The notes under the pieces: model-generated
The model's input: the letters and a program-made list of their open reading frames with translations, nothing else
Told to the model about the DNA's origin: nothing
Databases searched by the model: none
In this document: in pieces, positions 21,721-36,100 of the stretch
Numbering within the stretch: position 1 is the first letter of the stretch
Layout: the number at the start of each line of letters is the position of its first letter
Made by a program: the position numbers and the translations under genes
Assembly: GCA_013396755.1 (NCBI GenBank)
Contig: VWZF01003640.1
Coordinates: 163,971-227,970, forward strand
From: Sclerurus mexicanus
Lineage: Eukaryota > Chordata > Aves > Passeriformes > Furnariidae
Direction: 5' to 3'
DNA: 64,000 bases

Positions 21721-24700
21721 AAGGAGCGTGGGGTGGGTTTTGTTTTGTTTGTTATTTTTCCACTGAAGCTGGGGGTGTTCATCGCCGCTGTTGTGCTTTT
21801 GAAGTGGTTATTATAAAGCATTGAAATAACTTTCGCTGTTTCGCAGCGTATTAAAATTCAGAGCCACCTGTACGTCCCTGTTGGTGCTTGTGTCACTACT
21901 TAACCTGAGCTGAATGAAACGCGACTTGTGGTACTTCCATTTCCATTCTGTCGGAACGTACTCTGCCTGTGTTGTGCTGTGCAGAGTGTTTGTAATTCGG
22001 GCTGTAATTGAGCTTCGGTGAAAACAGTTACTTAAAATGTTTGTGAATGGTGGCACTTGGCACACCCAGAATTTTGGACCTGAACTCACCGAATCCCCTC
22101 TGGTTATTAGAAAGTAGCTTAATGGGAAGGGAAAGGTGAGAAAAGGCGTGCTTTTCGTAAACTTTCAGTGCCGTCGTTTGCAGGTCTTGTGCCCTTGACC
22201 TATAAGGGGAGTAAAGGTTTCTGACTTTTATTGATAGAGGATCCTCTTTTAGACCAATTACTGGATGTCACCTTGTGAGTGAAGTGTGCTCTTAATGTCT
22301 GTTCTCTGATTAACTGTTTTAGAGAAACAGGAAGAAATGAAGCTATAGAACAATTGCTTTTATTAAGGAGGCATTGAGACACCGGCTATTTTAGCAGCCC
22401 TTTTAGGCTGGTTACTTTACAAAGTGAAACGTATCTTCAGTTCTTGAAAACAGGCAACTTAAACAGGACATGGAATATGTGAGAGGACAAGAGTGAAACG
22501 CACAGTCAGAACGAATTAAAAAGCAGTTTGCAATTCCTGTCTGTATTTCAATATTTATTTTTTCTAATGAGAAAGAAGTTCTGTTTAGGTCATGAAGAAG
22601 AAAAGATGAAAAGTGAAGTGTAAAGAGTTGCTGTTAGCGACTGAATTGAAGTTAAGGGGATGTTCATGTATGACCACAGATTTATGGAAATTACAAGTGA
22701 TTTTTTTTTATCCAGCAACCAAGTCAGCAATGTCTTCAAACATCTTTAAATATACAGTTACAGTTTCTTGTAGAATGCATTATTTTAAAATTAAGCTCCA
22801 GATTTGAAAAATTGCAGTAAATAGTTGGATGTAATTTTTCAAAATGTGCAGTATCTTTGTATGTAACATTTTCCTTTCAAAAAAAGGGAATTCAAACACA
22901 AAAGATCCCCCAAAAACCCAACAACAAACCCACTGAAGTAAAACCCCATTCCACCAGAACTGTTAATGTCTTTGAGTGCACCTTTGCTATTTTGTGACCA
23001 GTTTACCTACTAAATGTAAAATTTTCCTGGTGAATGTTGCAGCTGTGGCTGGAAGGATCTTTTGCAGTTAAATGTTTTCAGATAAAAATCTAAACATTTG
23101 ATGGTGGCAAACAGCTTTTAAAGTGCAGCTTTACATTGTGAGGCTGTCTAGAACAGAAGGGTGGTTCGTTTGCTTCAAGTTTCTGCTTATCATCTTTCTA
23201 TCTTAGTCAGAGAGAAAATTAAATTAAGAAGGCAGGGGACTGTCACTTGTAGTCAGAGCCCTTTAGGCAAGTGGCTCTGTCTGTAATGCTGTCTTGCTTA
23301 TCTGAAAACCCATGCTGTTCCCTCCTTGTTGTTCCCAAGACCTGGGGCAGGAGCAGTGCCATGTTCTCTTTAGCAGCAGATGAGGATTGATCTGTAGGGT
23401 CAGGGAAATGATTCTTCCTTGCATTGTTTAACAGTGTGGGTGACTTAGGTTTCTGTTGTAGCTTTTGTCATGTAAGGCTCTTTAAATGAGGAAATGTTAA
23501 GTCAGAGGTTCTGGTTTCTCTGTTGACCATTATAGATAGGAGCTGTGCCTTGCTGTGGAAGACCAGATCCTGTAGCTTACACACTGCTGAGTGTTTAAAG
23601 GACACTTGGGGGATAGAGAAAACATACATAGAAAGAGACTCAGACAATCTCACTGAACAGACCTGAGTCCTGTTTGTTAAGATTGCAGTTTTTCATCTTG
23701 GACTACTTAGGACAGACTTCAGTTAATTTCACTGTGTTTTCCTAGGTTAATGTTTTCTTACCTTTGAGTTGGTGAGACAGGTCAAATGGATGTTTTAAAC
23801 CTGTTTCCATGGCTGTTTTTAAATATGAAGATGATATTGAGCATTTGTTTTTGTAAGTTATTATGCTAAAGAAATTTGAAGCTAATTTAAATGTATACCC
23901 TTACTGTATATGTGCAGAGTAGGAAAGATGTCTGCACAAGTAGTGTGCCTGTCTTCATGTGTCTCCTTCTGGCACAGTATTAAATCTGAGTATGTCACTC
24001 GGCTGCATCTGCATGCTAAGAGTGAGAGAACATTTTAGATAAGTTATGTGGAGTTTTTCTGTATGCTTTGAGTGCATATGGTAGTAGAAGCAAGAATAAC
24101 TCAAATTTAGAAGGAGCTCTTGGCCTTCGGTGTAAACTGTGTGGCAAATGTCTTCACGTACTCAGAGTGACACCAGTGGTTCCTTTGCTGCCATAATGGC
24201 ACTGCATCCATGTGGTAAAGGTCACTGAAACTAAGTAGACTACAAAAAAGACTTATATTTTCTTGTCATGCTTAAGAAATGATTTCCAGGTTTGTATTTA
24301 TTCTTGACTCCCCCAGAGTTTCATCCTTCATTTTAATTATTTTTGTGTATATGAACAAAGAACATCAGGATGCGGCTGTTTAGCAGAGTAGGTTGTAAGG
24401 AATGTGTGGAAATAAATTTATGATAGTCTTGAAGGAATCTCCAGAGACATTTATCCACTGGGCTGTGACAGAGAATTTTTACATGTGAATCTTTCCTCAG
24501 AGCCTTTATTTGGTTGGTATAAGTGCAAAATTGACAAGTTGATAGAGTTGGGAAAGGTGCAAAGTGACAGCTTCAAAAATCAGGCTGAGGATGTAACCAA
24601 GGGTGGATATGTATTCTGAAAGTGTGTCCTTGACCATGACACTGTACTTTTAACAAGGAGGCTCTGAATGGATGTGTTAAGACTGTAAAATTAAAGGCAC

Positions 24701-25810
24701 AGAAATGGTCTGTTCACTGTTTGAGTCGTGGCTTTGGGAAGCCTTTTGTTGAGGAGCACACCTGAGGGAAGGAAGGAAGGCAGGGAGCTCTCCTTCCCTG
24801 TCTGTTGAGGCCATTGCACAAAGGTGCAAAGTGCTGCACCATTAACTTTCTGTTTTGTCTCCTTGTTTGTAATAGTAAAACCACCTGTGTTTGTTCTTGG
24901 AGGTATTAAACATAACAGTGAAACTAATATATATTTTAGTATTTTATTTGAGCAACTCAGCTGTCTTAACTAATTACAAGTATTTTAGTGCAAATCAAAT
25001 TTTTCCTTTCCCGGATTTCACCTTGATGTTTAAAGAGAGATTATGTGCTTTTCAGATGCTCCCTGAGCAAAAGAGAACCCTTCTTGATGTTTTGCTTTTG
25101 ACATAATCCTCTTCAGTATGCTCTGTTTTTGTGAAGGGAAATGGTGCATATGGATCTGGATGGACAGGTGAAAAGATCCTTTAGTTCTGCACTGAGCTTC
25201 TCAGTTAAAATTCAAAGATTTGCTAAATGTCATCTTTAACCATCAATAGGATATCTGAGCAGAAGGCAGTAGGGAAATGCTCTTTTGCATTGTTAGATCT
25301 TGGATGTGATATAGAATAAGAGTTCAGGTTACCTTAGAAATATTTATCTTTTTCATTTTTAAGAGAAGACTTAAATTAAGTCTGTTTCAGATTGCTTATC
25401 TTATTCTTGAGCATCATTTGCTTATGCTTTTTTATTTCATACTGGGCTGATACATCCTGTGGAATTCTTCAGAAATTACTATTTTACATCAATCACAAAG
25501 CATTTATGTTCTGCCTGCATCATTTCACAGGTCAGGCATATTCTTTGCTGTTTTCATGAAATAGTTAAACTTATTGAATGGTTCAAATTGGGTGATGTTA
25601 AGACTTGTGCAGTATAGCTTAAGGAGAATAGTGGTCCTGAAGAATATTGTTCAGGTTTTCAGAGGTAATTCAGATTCATGGAGTATTGCACGTGTTGCTG
25701 TGAGATATGAGAGTACTTTTACCTTTTTAGTAGTGCTTTCACCTACCTACTTCCTCCATAACTGTTAATGTACTGGAAATAAAGCACAGTAGCTCTTTCC
25801 TCACTCTGTT

Positions 25811-25869
25811 TAGGTTTTTTTGGTTGGTTGGTTTGGTTTTTTGTGTTTTGGTTTTGTCTTTTTTTTTTT
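25811..25869. repeat. T/G-rich simple repeat
   Basis: Irregular repetition of GGTT, GGTTT and GTTTT units ending in a T run. On the other strand it is an A/C-rich tract. It lies in intron 1 of PRKAR2A. Confidence 0.8.
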
Positions 25870-26111
25870 GCCATAACATTAAAAAAGCATCTCTGTGCAG
25901 AACATATTTTTTTTTAAAACAGAATAATTGCATTGTATGATGCAAATTCAGTCCAAAGAGCAGCTACTCTATTTAAAATTTGAGAGCACTCTCATAATCT
26001 GATAGTTACTAGTTCTACATCTTTTTTTTTTAATAGTGTTTATAACAACGGTGTTCTGTGCTCTTTTTAAGTAGTCTCTAGATTTTAGGGAGATGGAGGA
26101 AAAAACCTATA

Positions 26112-26199
26112 GGTCAGTCTTGGGCTTGGCAGTGCTGGGTTAATGGTTGTACTCAGTGATCTTGAAGGTCTTTTCCAACCTAGACAATTCTATGATCTG
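26112..26199 (+). mobile_element. CR1 LINE 3' end, short
   Basis: The sequence runs from GGGCTTGGCAGTGCTGGGTT through a block matching GACTCAGTGATCTTGAAGG to TTTTCCAACCTAGACAATTC and TATGATC. This is the characteristic last 90 or so bases of a sense-strand CR1 element in intron 1. Confidence 0.85.
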
Positions 26200-29100
26200 A
26201 CTGTATTAAACCTTTGAATTTTGTATACAGAGAGAGAAATACACATGGTGGCTCTGTATTATGTTTTTAAAGGTTGTATGTCTAAGCAAGCCTAGAGACC
26301 TGAAGGTATGGAAGAAGCTTTAGAGTTTTACTTATTCTTTGATCTCCATCGATGAAATCAGTTATAATGTGAAGTATCTTGAATCTGTTTAACATAAAAA
26401 TGCCAAGGAAGACTGCTGTTGTGCAGCTGCTGTACTTGCACACATCTTTGCTTTTGCAGAGGCAGTTCTCCCTGACTTAAATCTGAAGGATTAAGTAGAG
26501 TAGCTGCTGTTAGTACTAATGGAACTTCACTCCCTATATTTATCTTGTTCTCACAGGGGAATTTTGAAGATAAACTAAGTATTAAGGAAGACTGATTTCA
26601 CTTCTCTTTAGTTACTTGGACAAAACATGTAAAGCTTTTTTCCTTTTCTGGAGGCCTTTTTGCTTCTGTATTTGTTTATCACAATAGAACTGCTTTTCAG
26701 CATTTGTTTTTAAGGTTGTAATTACTCTATTCCAAGGTGAGATTAGGAATTTTTTTAACTAAGTGATGTAGGTTTACGAAAGCCAGCAATCGTAGCTCAA
26801 TGGGGCTTGAAGGGATGTTTTATAAGTAATCTCCAGTACAAATGAATATTTAATTAAAATACATGTGTAATGCGTTGTTCTTACCTAGGATAGTAAAAGA
26901 ACTGAAAGCATGAAGTGAAGGAATGGAAGCTGCTGACTGGCTGAGAAACAGAATTTTAGATTGAGTTGACTGAAATTCAGATCTCACTGGGTATTGCTAA
27001 ATGTATATTGGCTTACATCAGGAAGGAGCAACTTCTATGTTAATTATAAAAGCTACATTTCTTGCAATTTTGACATAGTACACCTGGTGCTGATGTCAGG
27101 ACATTACCAATAACTCTGCTGTTGTTCCCATAGCATCTGTTAGACAGCCCTTACAATCTCTCAAAAAGATATCATCTTATTCCAGTTTTCACTTAGTGGC
27201 TTGACATAATTGTTCTGCCTTAAGTGATCAGTGTTTCCTAAAATGGGAGGAAGCAAGCAGTATCTTTTTTGTTTTAAATTTCCCTTGAATTCATATTTGT
27301 AGTCTGTTGCATACTGGTAACTTTTCACTTAACTGTTAAGCTTGTTACTTCCTGAAAGCTTTTTATACTTGCTGTATAGATAAATAAAATTCTAGACTCA
27401 GTTTCTGCTCTTTTAGTATCCTGCTATTACTTTGGGCAAATAGAAACTTTATTACTCTTATGTATTAGCCTCTAAAAAGAGTGTAACTAACTATGAAGGA
27501 AGTGGATAACTCGCCTTTGTAAATAATTGCTGAATTCTTCAAAGCTTCCGTGTTCAAAAGCTTATTGTAAGAAAAATTGTATAAAACTTCTAAAATTGGA
27601 TTCTTCTAGCTGGTTCTAAAATTAAGCTAAAAAATATTCTATTGCAGTACCAGATATTGTACTAAACACAAGCTTCTATTTAGCTTAGCTATTTTTTGTT
27701 CACTTAATAAACTAATATTAGACTGCTGAGACAATTGTGTCAGTGTTGCAGAGTGCCATCTTCCCTTTGTGCTAATACTGAAGTTTAGTTGTACCCTCTT
27801 ACCTAAAATAGAACAATGGAGATCTCGGGGAAGAGGAGGAGACAGCAGAGAACGAGCTCTCTTCAAGCTATTCACCAGTCACTCATTAAAGAGCGTTAAT
27901 GTCTAACAAAGAGCAGTTGCTCATTATTCAAATGAAGACTGGAAGTGTAGCCAAGATGAGCTATGAATGTTTCCCACTGGCTTTAGTAACGTTTTCAGCT
28001 TCATGAATGATCATTCATACTTTTTTGTGAAAGAAGAGGGAGACAATAACAAATATAATTTGTAAACATATTGGTTCCTCTTTTAGAGGAATGTTATTCT
28101 TGCCTCTTTAATGGTCCTTTAGACTCCTTTAGTTGTGCTTCTTTGTGTTCCATGCCTGGCTTTGCATCAGCACTTCCCTGGTACATAACAATTGTTTGGT
28201 GGTTTTTGATACATCAAGATTCTTTGATTCATGTAGGTTTAATTGTTTTCCTGTGGTACTGTCAGTTCCCCAGTTAATGGTGTGTACTCTTCTGCATTCT
28301 GCAGTTTTCATGCCTTTATTCATCACTGTAATATAAACAGACAAAGTAAATAATCACAGGAATATTGGTTAGAAAATTGACTGCTGGGGAATTTGGGAAA
28401 TCTGACGGTGGACAAAACACTGATGTATAAAAGACTCTGGCAGCAAGATACTGATTCTACTAAGGGTTAATGCAAAAGGATCTTTTTAAAAGTACGGATC
28501 TGAAAGAGGGACCCTTGGATGGAAACTCCGGAAACCTATTATGCAGAACCAGCAGCTGTTTTGTGGTCATTGGTGTTTTGTCTGTGAGGTTGTGAGAATT
28601 GTGATGATAATGGACTGTGTTCTCTGTGTGCTTTACGGGGAAGGATACTTAGAAGAGAGAAGAGATTAAGATGAAAGCAGCCTCTTTTACAGTTATGAAG
28701 CTGCTAAGATTTGGCCACTGTTTCATAAATATGCCATAAGTTGTGTATAATAAAGGCCAGCATTATATCAGTAGCAATTTTGCTGGTAGCCCTTTCCATA
28801 CTGGGGCATTTCTTTTCTATATAGAAATTGGAAATGGTGAGTAGTGGCAGTTCTCTGTGCACAGACTTGAAAATTCCCTTTAGGAAGAATTTCTTCAAGG
28901 CATGTGGGAGAGACTGCAGGTATTCCTTTTGTAGGATTGCTTTTATCATCATTTGAAAACAACAACAAACTTGGGGCTTATTTTTAAAAAAATGTCAAGC
29001 CACTCTCTGTTCTCTCCTTTTTACTTCCTGGTGGCTTGGAAAACAGCTTTGCTTCTGTTTGGAAATGGTCTCTAGCCTGCAGGGACTGGCATGATGTCAG

Positions 29101-29889
29101 GTTTTGATGTGAGGTCATCTTACAGAAGTCTGGAACCCTGCGCTCCTTTTTGAGTGTTTGTGGAGTCCAGAGCAAGATGGTCCATGACCAGGGGCTTTAC
29201 AAGCAGAACTGAGCAAATTGCCACAAAATCTCTCTCTAAACTGTTGTGTGAAGAAGGAATAGGATTGCAAGTTGGAGAGGAAGTGCATGTTCTTCCATCC
29301 TTAACTATTCTGTCCTTCTGTGGATCTGGATGGTCCACAGGGAAGGAATGCAAAGCTTAAAGTCCTGCTGCTCTTGTTGCAGAACATTCTAAAAATGTGT
29401 GGAGTTTGTATGGGGAGCAACATACGGGTTTTGGATGAGGATTGAGAAACTGCTCTGTAGTTTTCCTGTGTATTTTTGAATCAAGTGTAGTGCCAAGTTC
29501 CTCATTCTTGGTGATTGTATATTGACAGACTACTATAAAGCAGGATGTCACAATGGCCCTTCATTTCCATTTTGGTTCTTCCTCCCTTGGGACAGCATAT
29601 TGTTTTCTGCTTCCTATTAAGAAAGCTGTTTTCCAAAGAAGAAATTTTAAAAAAGAAAAACACAAATATTTGTGTTATTTTTTTTTTCTGTTGAGGCTCC
29701 AGTAAACACTTATTACTGTGGCAACACTTGTGCTAATCTTGATCATTCAGGAAGAGTTGCTTCCTGAAGCACATGCTGCAGTGCAAGGGGCTGGTCATTC
29801 TCGGGTTGTCATGGGTGTGGGGGGAACCTCTTGAAGAAAGATATCCCTTGGACAGCCCTGGAATGAAACTTCAGGGATGGTTACCTCTT

Positions 29890-29938
29890 CCCCCCCCCCC
29901 CCCCCNGAGGTGAGTTGCACCCCCCCCCCCCCCCCCCC
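29890..29938. repeat. Two poly-C runs separated by a short spacer, with one N
   Basis: Sixteen C at 29890-29905, an N at 29906, a 13-base spacer (GAGGTGAGTTGCA), then nineteen C at 29920-29938. The N marks a base the assembly could not resolve, so the true lengths are uncertain. The other strand is poly-G and could form a G-quadruplex. Confidence 0.85.
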
Positions 29939-30715
29939 ATCTTTTTCTTTATTTGAAAGTAGTTTCTCAGAAACAGTTCTTTAGCATTTTATGTTATCAA
30001 TGCTTCTGATTAAAATTTGCAGGTATTTGTAATACTCAAAGCTTTCTCAGGTTATGAAATTATCTAAATGGCTCATTAAAATAGATTCATGTTTGGTCTT
30101 GTGTCTTTGACACTCTTGTGGAAGAGTGGGGGAGAGATTTCACAAGTATTCTTGTTCTAAAATGTTAAAGTTTAATACTGTTCAGAGTGATGATGTTCAG
30201 AGCCCAGTTTTTGAAATTATAGAAATTAAACATCACTGGATATAATGTTTTTAACTCTAATCCTGAGAGTGTGTAACTTTATGATAAACAGCCATAGGAT
30301 GGACTTCAGTTTCTCTTGTATTCTGTAGGAGCATAATAATTTAGGTTCTTATCACTGGAAACAGTTATTAAGTCTTGTGCCTTGTGCCATTTTTCCCATA
30401 GCACTTGGAAATAATGTAACTTTGCATGATGCTGGTTTTAACAACTTTTACATGCAGACACTGTTAACTTGCCATAGCTGAAAGATCTGCAATGTGTACA
30501 TTTGTCACAAAGCAGTGTGTGGCTGGGGGGAGTTTTATACCACAAGTTCTGCTACTAAAAGTCACCTGGAAGCTGAGCCATGTAGCGCTTACCACCTGCT
30601 GCAGCTCATTTTGATCAAGGAGCTTTTTTATTGTTACATCCAAACCTTATGTGAGAATGAATGTTATTTGTGCAAGGCTCTTGCAGAGACCTCTGACATC
30701 CTTGAGTGTTGTTGG

Positions 30716-30823
30716 AATGGTGCCTAGGGATGTGGTTCAGGGCTGGATGTAGCAGTGTTGGGCTTATGGTTGGACTCAATGATCTTAAAGGCCTTTGCAA
30801 CCAGAATGATGCTGTGATTCTAT
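30716..30823 (+). mobile_element. CR1 LINE 3' end, short
   Basis: It reads GGTGCCTAGGGATGTGGTTC at the left, then GGTTGGACTCAATGATCTTA, and ends with CCAGAATGATGCTGTGATTC plus TATA. It is a sense-strand CR1 tail in intron 1, of the same general type as the copy at 26112. Confidence 0.9.
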
Positions 30824-30980
30824 AAAAGAGGATTTTTCTGGGTCTGGGCAGAACATGCTGATTTTTTTTTTTTTTTAAACTATTATCCCTTAGGAAACAG
30901 AACATATCTGTCTGTCTTTACCCCTCCTCCTTCCCAAAAATCCTCTTCCTGTGAAAGAGCACAGGATGCAATTACTGGAA

Positions 30981-30994
30981 GTGTGTGTGTGTGT
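30981..30994. repeat. (GT)7 microsatellite
   Basis: Seven GT units followed by GGGG, in intron 1. Confidence 0.9.
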
Positions 30995-31590
30995 GGGGTT
31001 GCCTGTCAAAATACTTTTTCACATGGAGATGATTCTTTTTACAGCTATATGTTTTAAGTAACTTGAATGTTGATTTAACGTGGTTAGAAGTGTAAATCTG
31101 AAGGAAGAAAAGTGATAAAATGCGTTATTTTGAGATGTGGTACAGAAGTTATTTTTTTTCGTAATTTGGTTCTGTGTCGTGACCTGAAGATTGCCCAGAT
31201 TAGAAGTCTAAACTGTTTTGAATTTTAAAACATACATATTTAGAATCTACTCAAATTTATTTATACTTTACTAAAAGGAGCTGTAACCAAATTATATCTG
31301 AATGAAGCAAGCTCCACTTGGGAATTATTGATGGATATATTGTATTGGTAATGAAGTAGTACTTCATGTTGTAAACATGTAGTATCTCAACTGCCAGAGA
31401 TGTTAATAATGCATCTGTAGAATCCCTGATATTCTTCTGTACCTTCTCCCTGATCAGTTTGTACCACCCCTCAGTCCCCTGGCTGTCACCCTCCCTCTAA
31501 GTCCTGTGCACCTCTTCTATCACTACTGTAGATAAATCAGTGTATAGCAAGGGCACAAACTGTGGGTTGATGTCGGGGTTTTGGTGTGTT

Positions 31591-31628
31591 GGTTTTTGTT
31601 TTGCCTTTTTTTTTCTTTTTTTTTTTTT
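31591..31628. repeat. T-rich simple tract
   Basis: Nearly uninterrupted T with single G and C interruptions, in intron 1. A further T run lies at about 31810-31823. Confidence 0.8.
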
Positions 31629-32560
31629 AACTTGGAAGCAAATCACTGCAGTTGCAAGTATATCTGGAAGTTTTTATAAACAACTGACCTATGTTTTCTG
31701 GTTTTCTGGTTGTGGTTATTAAAAAAATGCAGTATGGTATGATACATTTTTTTTTCTCCAGTTTTTCTTTTTTAACATACCATATATGGGAACACTAGTT
31801 CTTTGAATACATTTTTTTTTTTTAATTTCACAAATCAACAACGTCTCCAGTCTTTTTTTAGCACTTAATAATAAAAAAAAAACCTGTAAAAATCAGACTT
31901 CAAGAAGAATGGAGCCAGCTCTTTAAATTGTTGCTTTTTTGAGGAAGGTCTTTCACAAACGGTTCATGCACAAATGAGTCTTCAGTAGTGATTATGTGTG
32001 CAGGACAGAGTGGGAAATCCTAGAAAGCAGTGATGTGGGAAGGGTGCAGAGTGTATTGTAGTGATCAGCCCATAATAGATGCCTTTTGTGACACTGGCTA
32101 AGAGGGCTGATACACATGTTGAGGTTTGTCCAGGATGTGGATGGTCATAGGCTTTTATGTGGTGTTACGAGAATAAGAACTAGTTCAGAATGTTGCAGTA
32201 GGGTCATCACTGAACAGTTTTTGAAATGCCCAAGAAAGTGCTCAGTTTGCAATTATGAAGAATGTGCTCCTGGTAAGAATCTGTAGAAGCCCAATCTATT
32301 TTTTCACCTTGTTCCTCCTACCTTTCTCCCCTTTGCCCTTTAAAAGACCAGCCAAACAAATTAAATCCCAATAGGCCAAAGCTTGTACAGTGGCTTCGTC
32401 AAAATTTATAGTTACCTGCATGGAAAAAAGATGTTTGAAGCTAGAGAGTCCCTTAGTACATATACCTGCAAATGAATTTTACTTCTGCTTGTCTTCTGGC
32501 CATTGGAACTTAAACTGAAAGTAAAGCATGGGGTTTAATGATCTGTTGAGTACCTTTAGG

Positions 32561-33150
32561 GAAACACAGAATGGTTGAGTTTGGAAGGGACCTCTGGAGG
32601 TAATCTTGTCTTACCCCCCTGGTTAAGCTGGGCTGCCTGCAGTGGTTGCCCAGGGCCATGCCCAGATGGCTTTTCAGTATTCCAGAGGATGGAGACTCCA
32701 GAACTTCTCTGGGCCACCTATACCAGTGCATGGTCACCCTCACAGTAAAAAAGTGTTTCATGGTGTTCAAATGGACCCTTTCTGTGTCTGAGTTTGTGCC
32801 TGTGGGCTCTTGTCCTGTCACTGGGTGCCAGTGTGAAGAACCTGCCTCTATTGTCCTTCAATGCCCTTCAGGTGTTGATAAGAGCTCCCCTGAGCCTTAT
32901 CTTCTCTAGCTTAACAATCCCAGCCCTTTCAGCCTGTCCTCACACAAGATGCTTCAGCTCCATCATTGTTTTTACAGCCCTTTGGTGGACTCTGTGTGGT
33001 ATGTCAATGGGACTCTTGCACTGGGGAGCCTGGAACTGGACACAGTGTGCCTCCAGGTATGGCCTTACCAGGGCTTAGGAGAAGGGAAGGACCACCTCCC
33101 TCAGCATGGCAGTGTGTCATCTAAAACAGCCCAGGATTCCACAGAACTCA
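32561..33150 (-). mobile_element. CR1 LINE fragment, antisense
   Basis: The + strand begins with an ACAGAATGGTTGAGTTTGGA type start (the reverse complement of the CR1 tail). It continues through AGGGACCTCTGGAGG, the GGAGACTCCAGAACTTCTCT block, TGTGGGCTCTTGTCCTGTCA and AGCCTGGAACTGGACACAGT, ending near AAACAGCCCAGGATTCCACA. It spans about 590 bases and lies antisense to PRKAR2A in intron 1. Reading frames across it are element-derived. Confidence 0.88.
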
Positions 33151-36100
33151 CATGCATTGCCTGGCATATACAAGTGTGCTTATGCCCTGATTTAAATGTG
33201 GATATGTGAGATTAAGCTCTGAATCAGCTTGAAGTGACACTTGATGCTGGAGTTTCTAATTGAAATTCCTCGTGCTCTTTTATACAGATCAAGTCAGATG
33301 ACAGCACAACCCATTGCTGCTTTGTCTTATGTAAAAACATGCTATGTTTCATCATTCAAATCAGTAGTGACAGCAGGAACTGGTAAGGAAATGTGAAGTG
33401 ACCCAGGCAAAGAACCATGGGCTTTTATGTGCCTCTTTTACCTGCAGGAAGCTATTCTTAAATTCTGCCTCGGTACCTATAATTACAGAATCCTGAACTC
33501 AGGTTGACCTGGCAAGTGTAGCTGTGTAATATGCCTGCTGGGAATTTAAAACACCGGGCTCTCGCAGTGTTGCTGATTGTTTTCTGCTGAGCTTCAAATC
33601 TTCTGTCCCATATTTTTCTTCTAAATTGTTCTTTTGTAGAAGTAGTTCAGTTATAGTTGTTTCATACTGTCTGTCACATGAGATACACCTGACTGTGAGA
33701 GTGGCTCCAATCTGTTTTGTCTGCGACTAAATAGCTAAGAGGCGAAAGGAAAAGCTTCTTACACTGCATCTCATCTGTAACTGCCCACGTTAATTCTTCC
33801 TTTCTGTTCTAGTCCAAACTTGGAGCAGGCCAGTTGTACATCAGCCTGATGAAAAAGGCTAAGACCAGTCCTTTTTTCCTTGGCATTGAAACAGATTGGA
33901 AGTTCCAGTACAATCAGTGGTGAGCAATAGGCTCCTTCTGTGCTCAGGTTTGGGACTGGAACCTTTCCCTGTCCTCTCATTTGTTTATCTTTTTTTTCCC
34001 CTTCTACCATAAGTGCTCTAGAATGGTGGTAGATGTGCAAGCATAGGCTTGAGACTAACCAAATGTGTATACCCTGAGCATAAACGATTGTGTCTTCCCC
34101 TCCTGTGTAATTCCCTTATCTGTGCTGGAGCTGCACTGAAGCTCAGAGAATCTTCTAAGCCAATTAGTCTGTCAGAGAAGGGCACTGAAGTTAGAACAGT
34201 TGGATCACGATGACTCCGTTCTCATGTTGCCTCTACTTGTGTAATAATTTTTGTGGCAACACAGTTATTTACCTTAAGGAGCTGTGGTCTTGAATTTTTG
34301 TTGTATTTGTGTTTGTTATGATACAGTGGCAAAGGTGGTGACAGACAAATTCCCCAAGAAGATGTGTATTTCATGGAAAGCAACTGTTGCTGTTCTTAGG
34401 CTTCCTATGTCATTTTTACATACTGATTAGACTTAAATTTCTTGAGACATGTGTAAGATCAGTTTGTCAGTGTAACAGTGTTGCTTGCATTGGACAAATA
34501 GTTTCAGCTTGTGTGTGTATAAATATTCTCAGACAGTTTTCTCTCCGTGGATTGGCATTCCCTGCCATTTTTGTCAGAACCTTGTAGCAGAGTACAAGCT
34601 GAAAATACAGAGATGATTGGAAAAATGTAATTTTATGTTACCATGGTTTGGCAAGAATTTGAAGCAAATGGTGATGCTGTTAACTCAGTGTTTTTTCTAT
34701 TCTTAAAAAAGATAACTATATTTTTCATTCTAGAATAATGGGTCTGACGTAGGAAAGTATCTTAATCCACTGAGTGCACCTGTTATTCAAATTCTTTTAT
34801 TCATGTGCTCTTACATCCTTAGCAGTACTTGAGTTTTGGATTTTTACAGATGCTCTGAACTTCACTACACTATTTTGGTTGCACTAAATGTGAGTTTTCT
34901 TTGTCCCCTTTTGTGTACAAGATAGATTTGCTGAAATAGCTATCATAATGAAAGGTGTGAGTGTTCAGATGTATCAGTTTGTTTGCTCTCTGAAAATTAT
35001 GGCTGAATATAAACCATATTTTGCTTATAAGTAGTTTAGGGGACTAGTAAACTGTATTAGCTATGGATATGATAATAAGTATTTGATTTCTCCTGATAGC
35101 TTTTATATCCTGATACCACATTATCTGAAGACACTATCAGTCTCAGTAGGACTTTATCCTGAGCCTGCCAAGCAGCTGCCAAGTGCAGATAGCCAACATT
35201 TACATTCAGTGTTGTGTGATGGTAGCTGTGACATGATTCCAATTAAAAGCTTGGTCTGCACACTGCAGATGTCTTCTGAATATTAATGTGCACTGCAGAC
35301 AGAGCAGATGGAATCTCTTTAAAATACAATGTAGTGAATGTAAAATTAAGGTTAGGTTTCTGGTAAAAACTAACAGGCAGTCAAAATTTTTCTTTTTTCT
35401 TTGTTTTTGACTGCTAATCTACAAGAATATCTGTGTATCATTGTCACCTTTCATTACATATAGGAGGAAATCAACTCTTCATTATGCATGGAAATAAAAA
35501 TACAGCATTATGGCTTACTGAAGTTTTCTCCAATGCCAGATGTACCTAGAAAAATATTAGGAGCACATGCAACGTTTGCCATGCCTTAAAATATGTCTCT
35601 GCCTGAAGGACAGATAATAGTGTCAATGTAGGGTGTCTATGAGTTATTCGAGGAGTTGTTAATTGAGAAAGGCTGTGTAAAAATATATATAGGTGTGTGT
35701 ATTGAACTGGGATTTGGAGATGTTCTGTGAGGTGGGTTAGGAAAAGTACATCCTGCACTGGAGGGGTAGAACAAAACCAGGGAATGAATAGTGGCAAGAA
35801 CATCAGTGGTGCACTGCCCGAAGTTAACTGTCAGAAGCAGCAGCAGCCCAGCTGGGAAAGCGTGTGGATTAATTACTGAAGTGTTTACCACGCTTCCATG
35901 GCAGTCCTTGAGACACAGGGCAAAGCCTTGGTGATAGCAATAGATTAAAAAACTTGAAAATAAGGAGGGTAAGTGTGGTACTGAAACCAAAAGCCAAGGG
36001 TTTTCTGTGTGAGTGGGAACTGTGACTTTCCTCTTTGCTGCTGCGGTTGTGTTTTCCTCTGGAGCAGAATGCAGGTCTGTGAGGGGAGTGTACAGGGGCA

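Noticed and set aside
32510..33209. Frames of 86-103 codons
   Set aside because: They lie within an antisense CR1 copy in intron 1.
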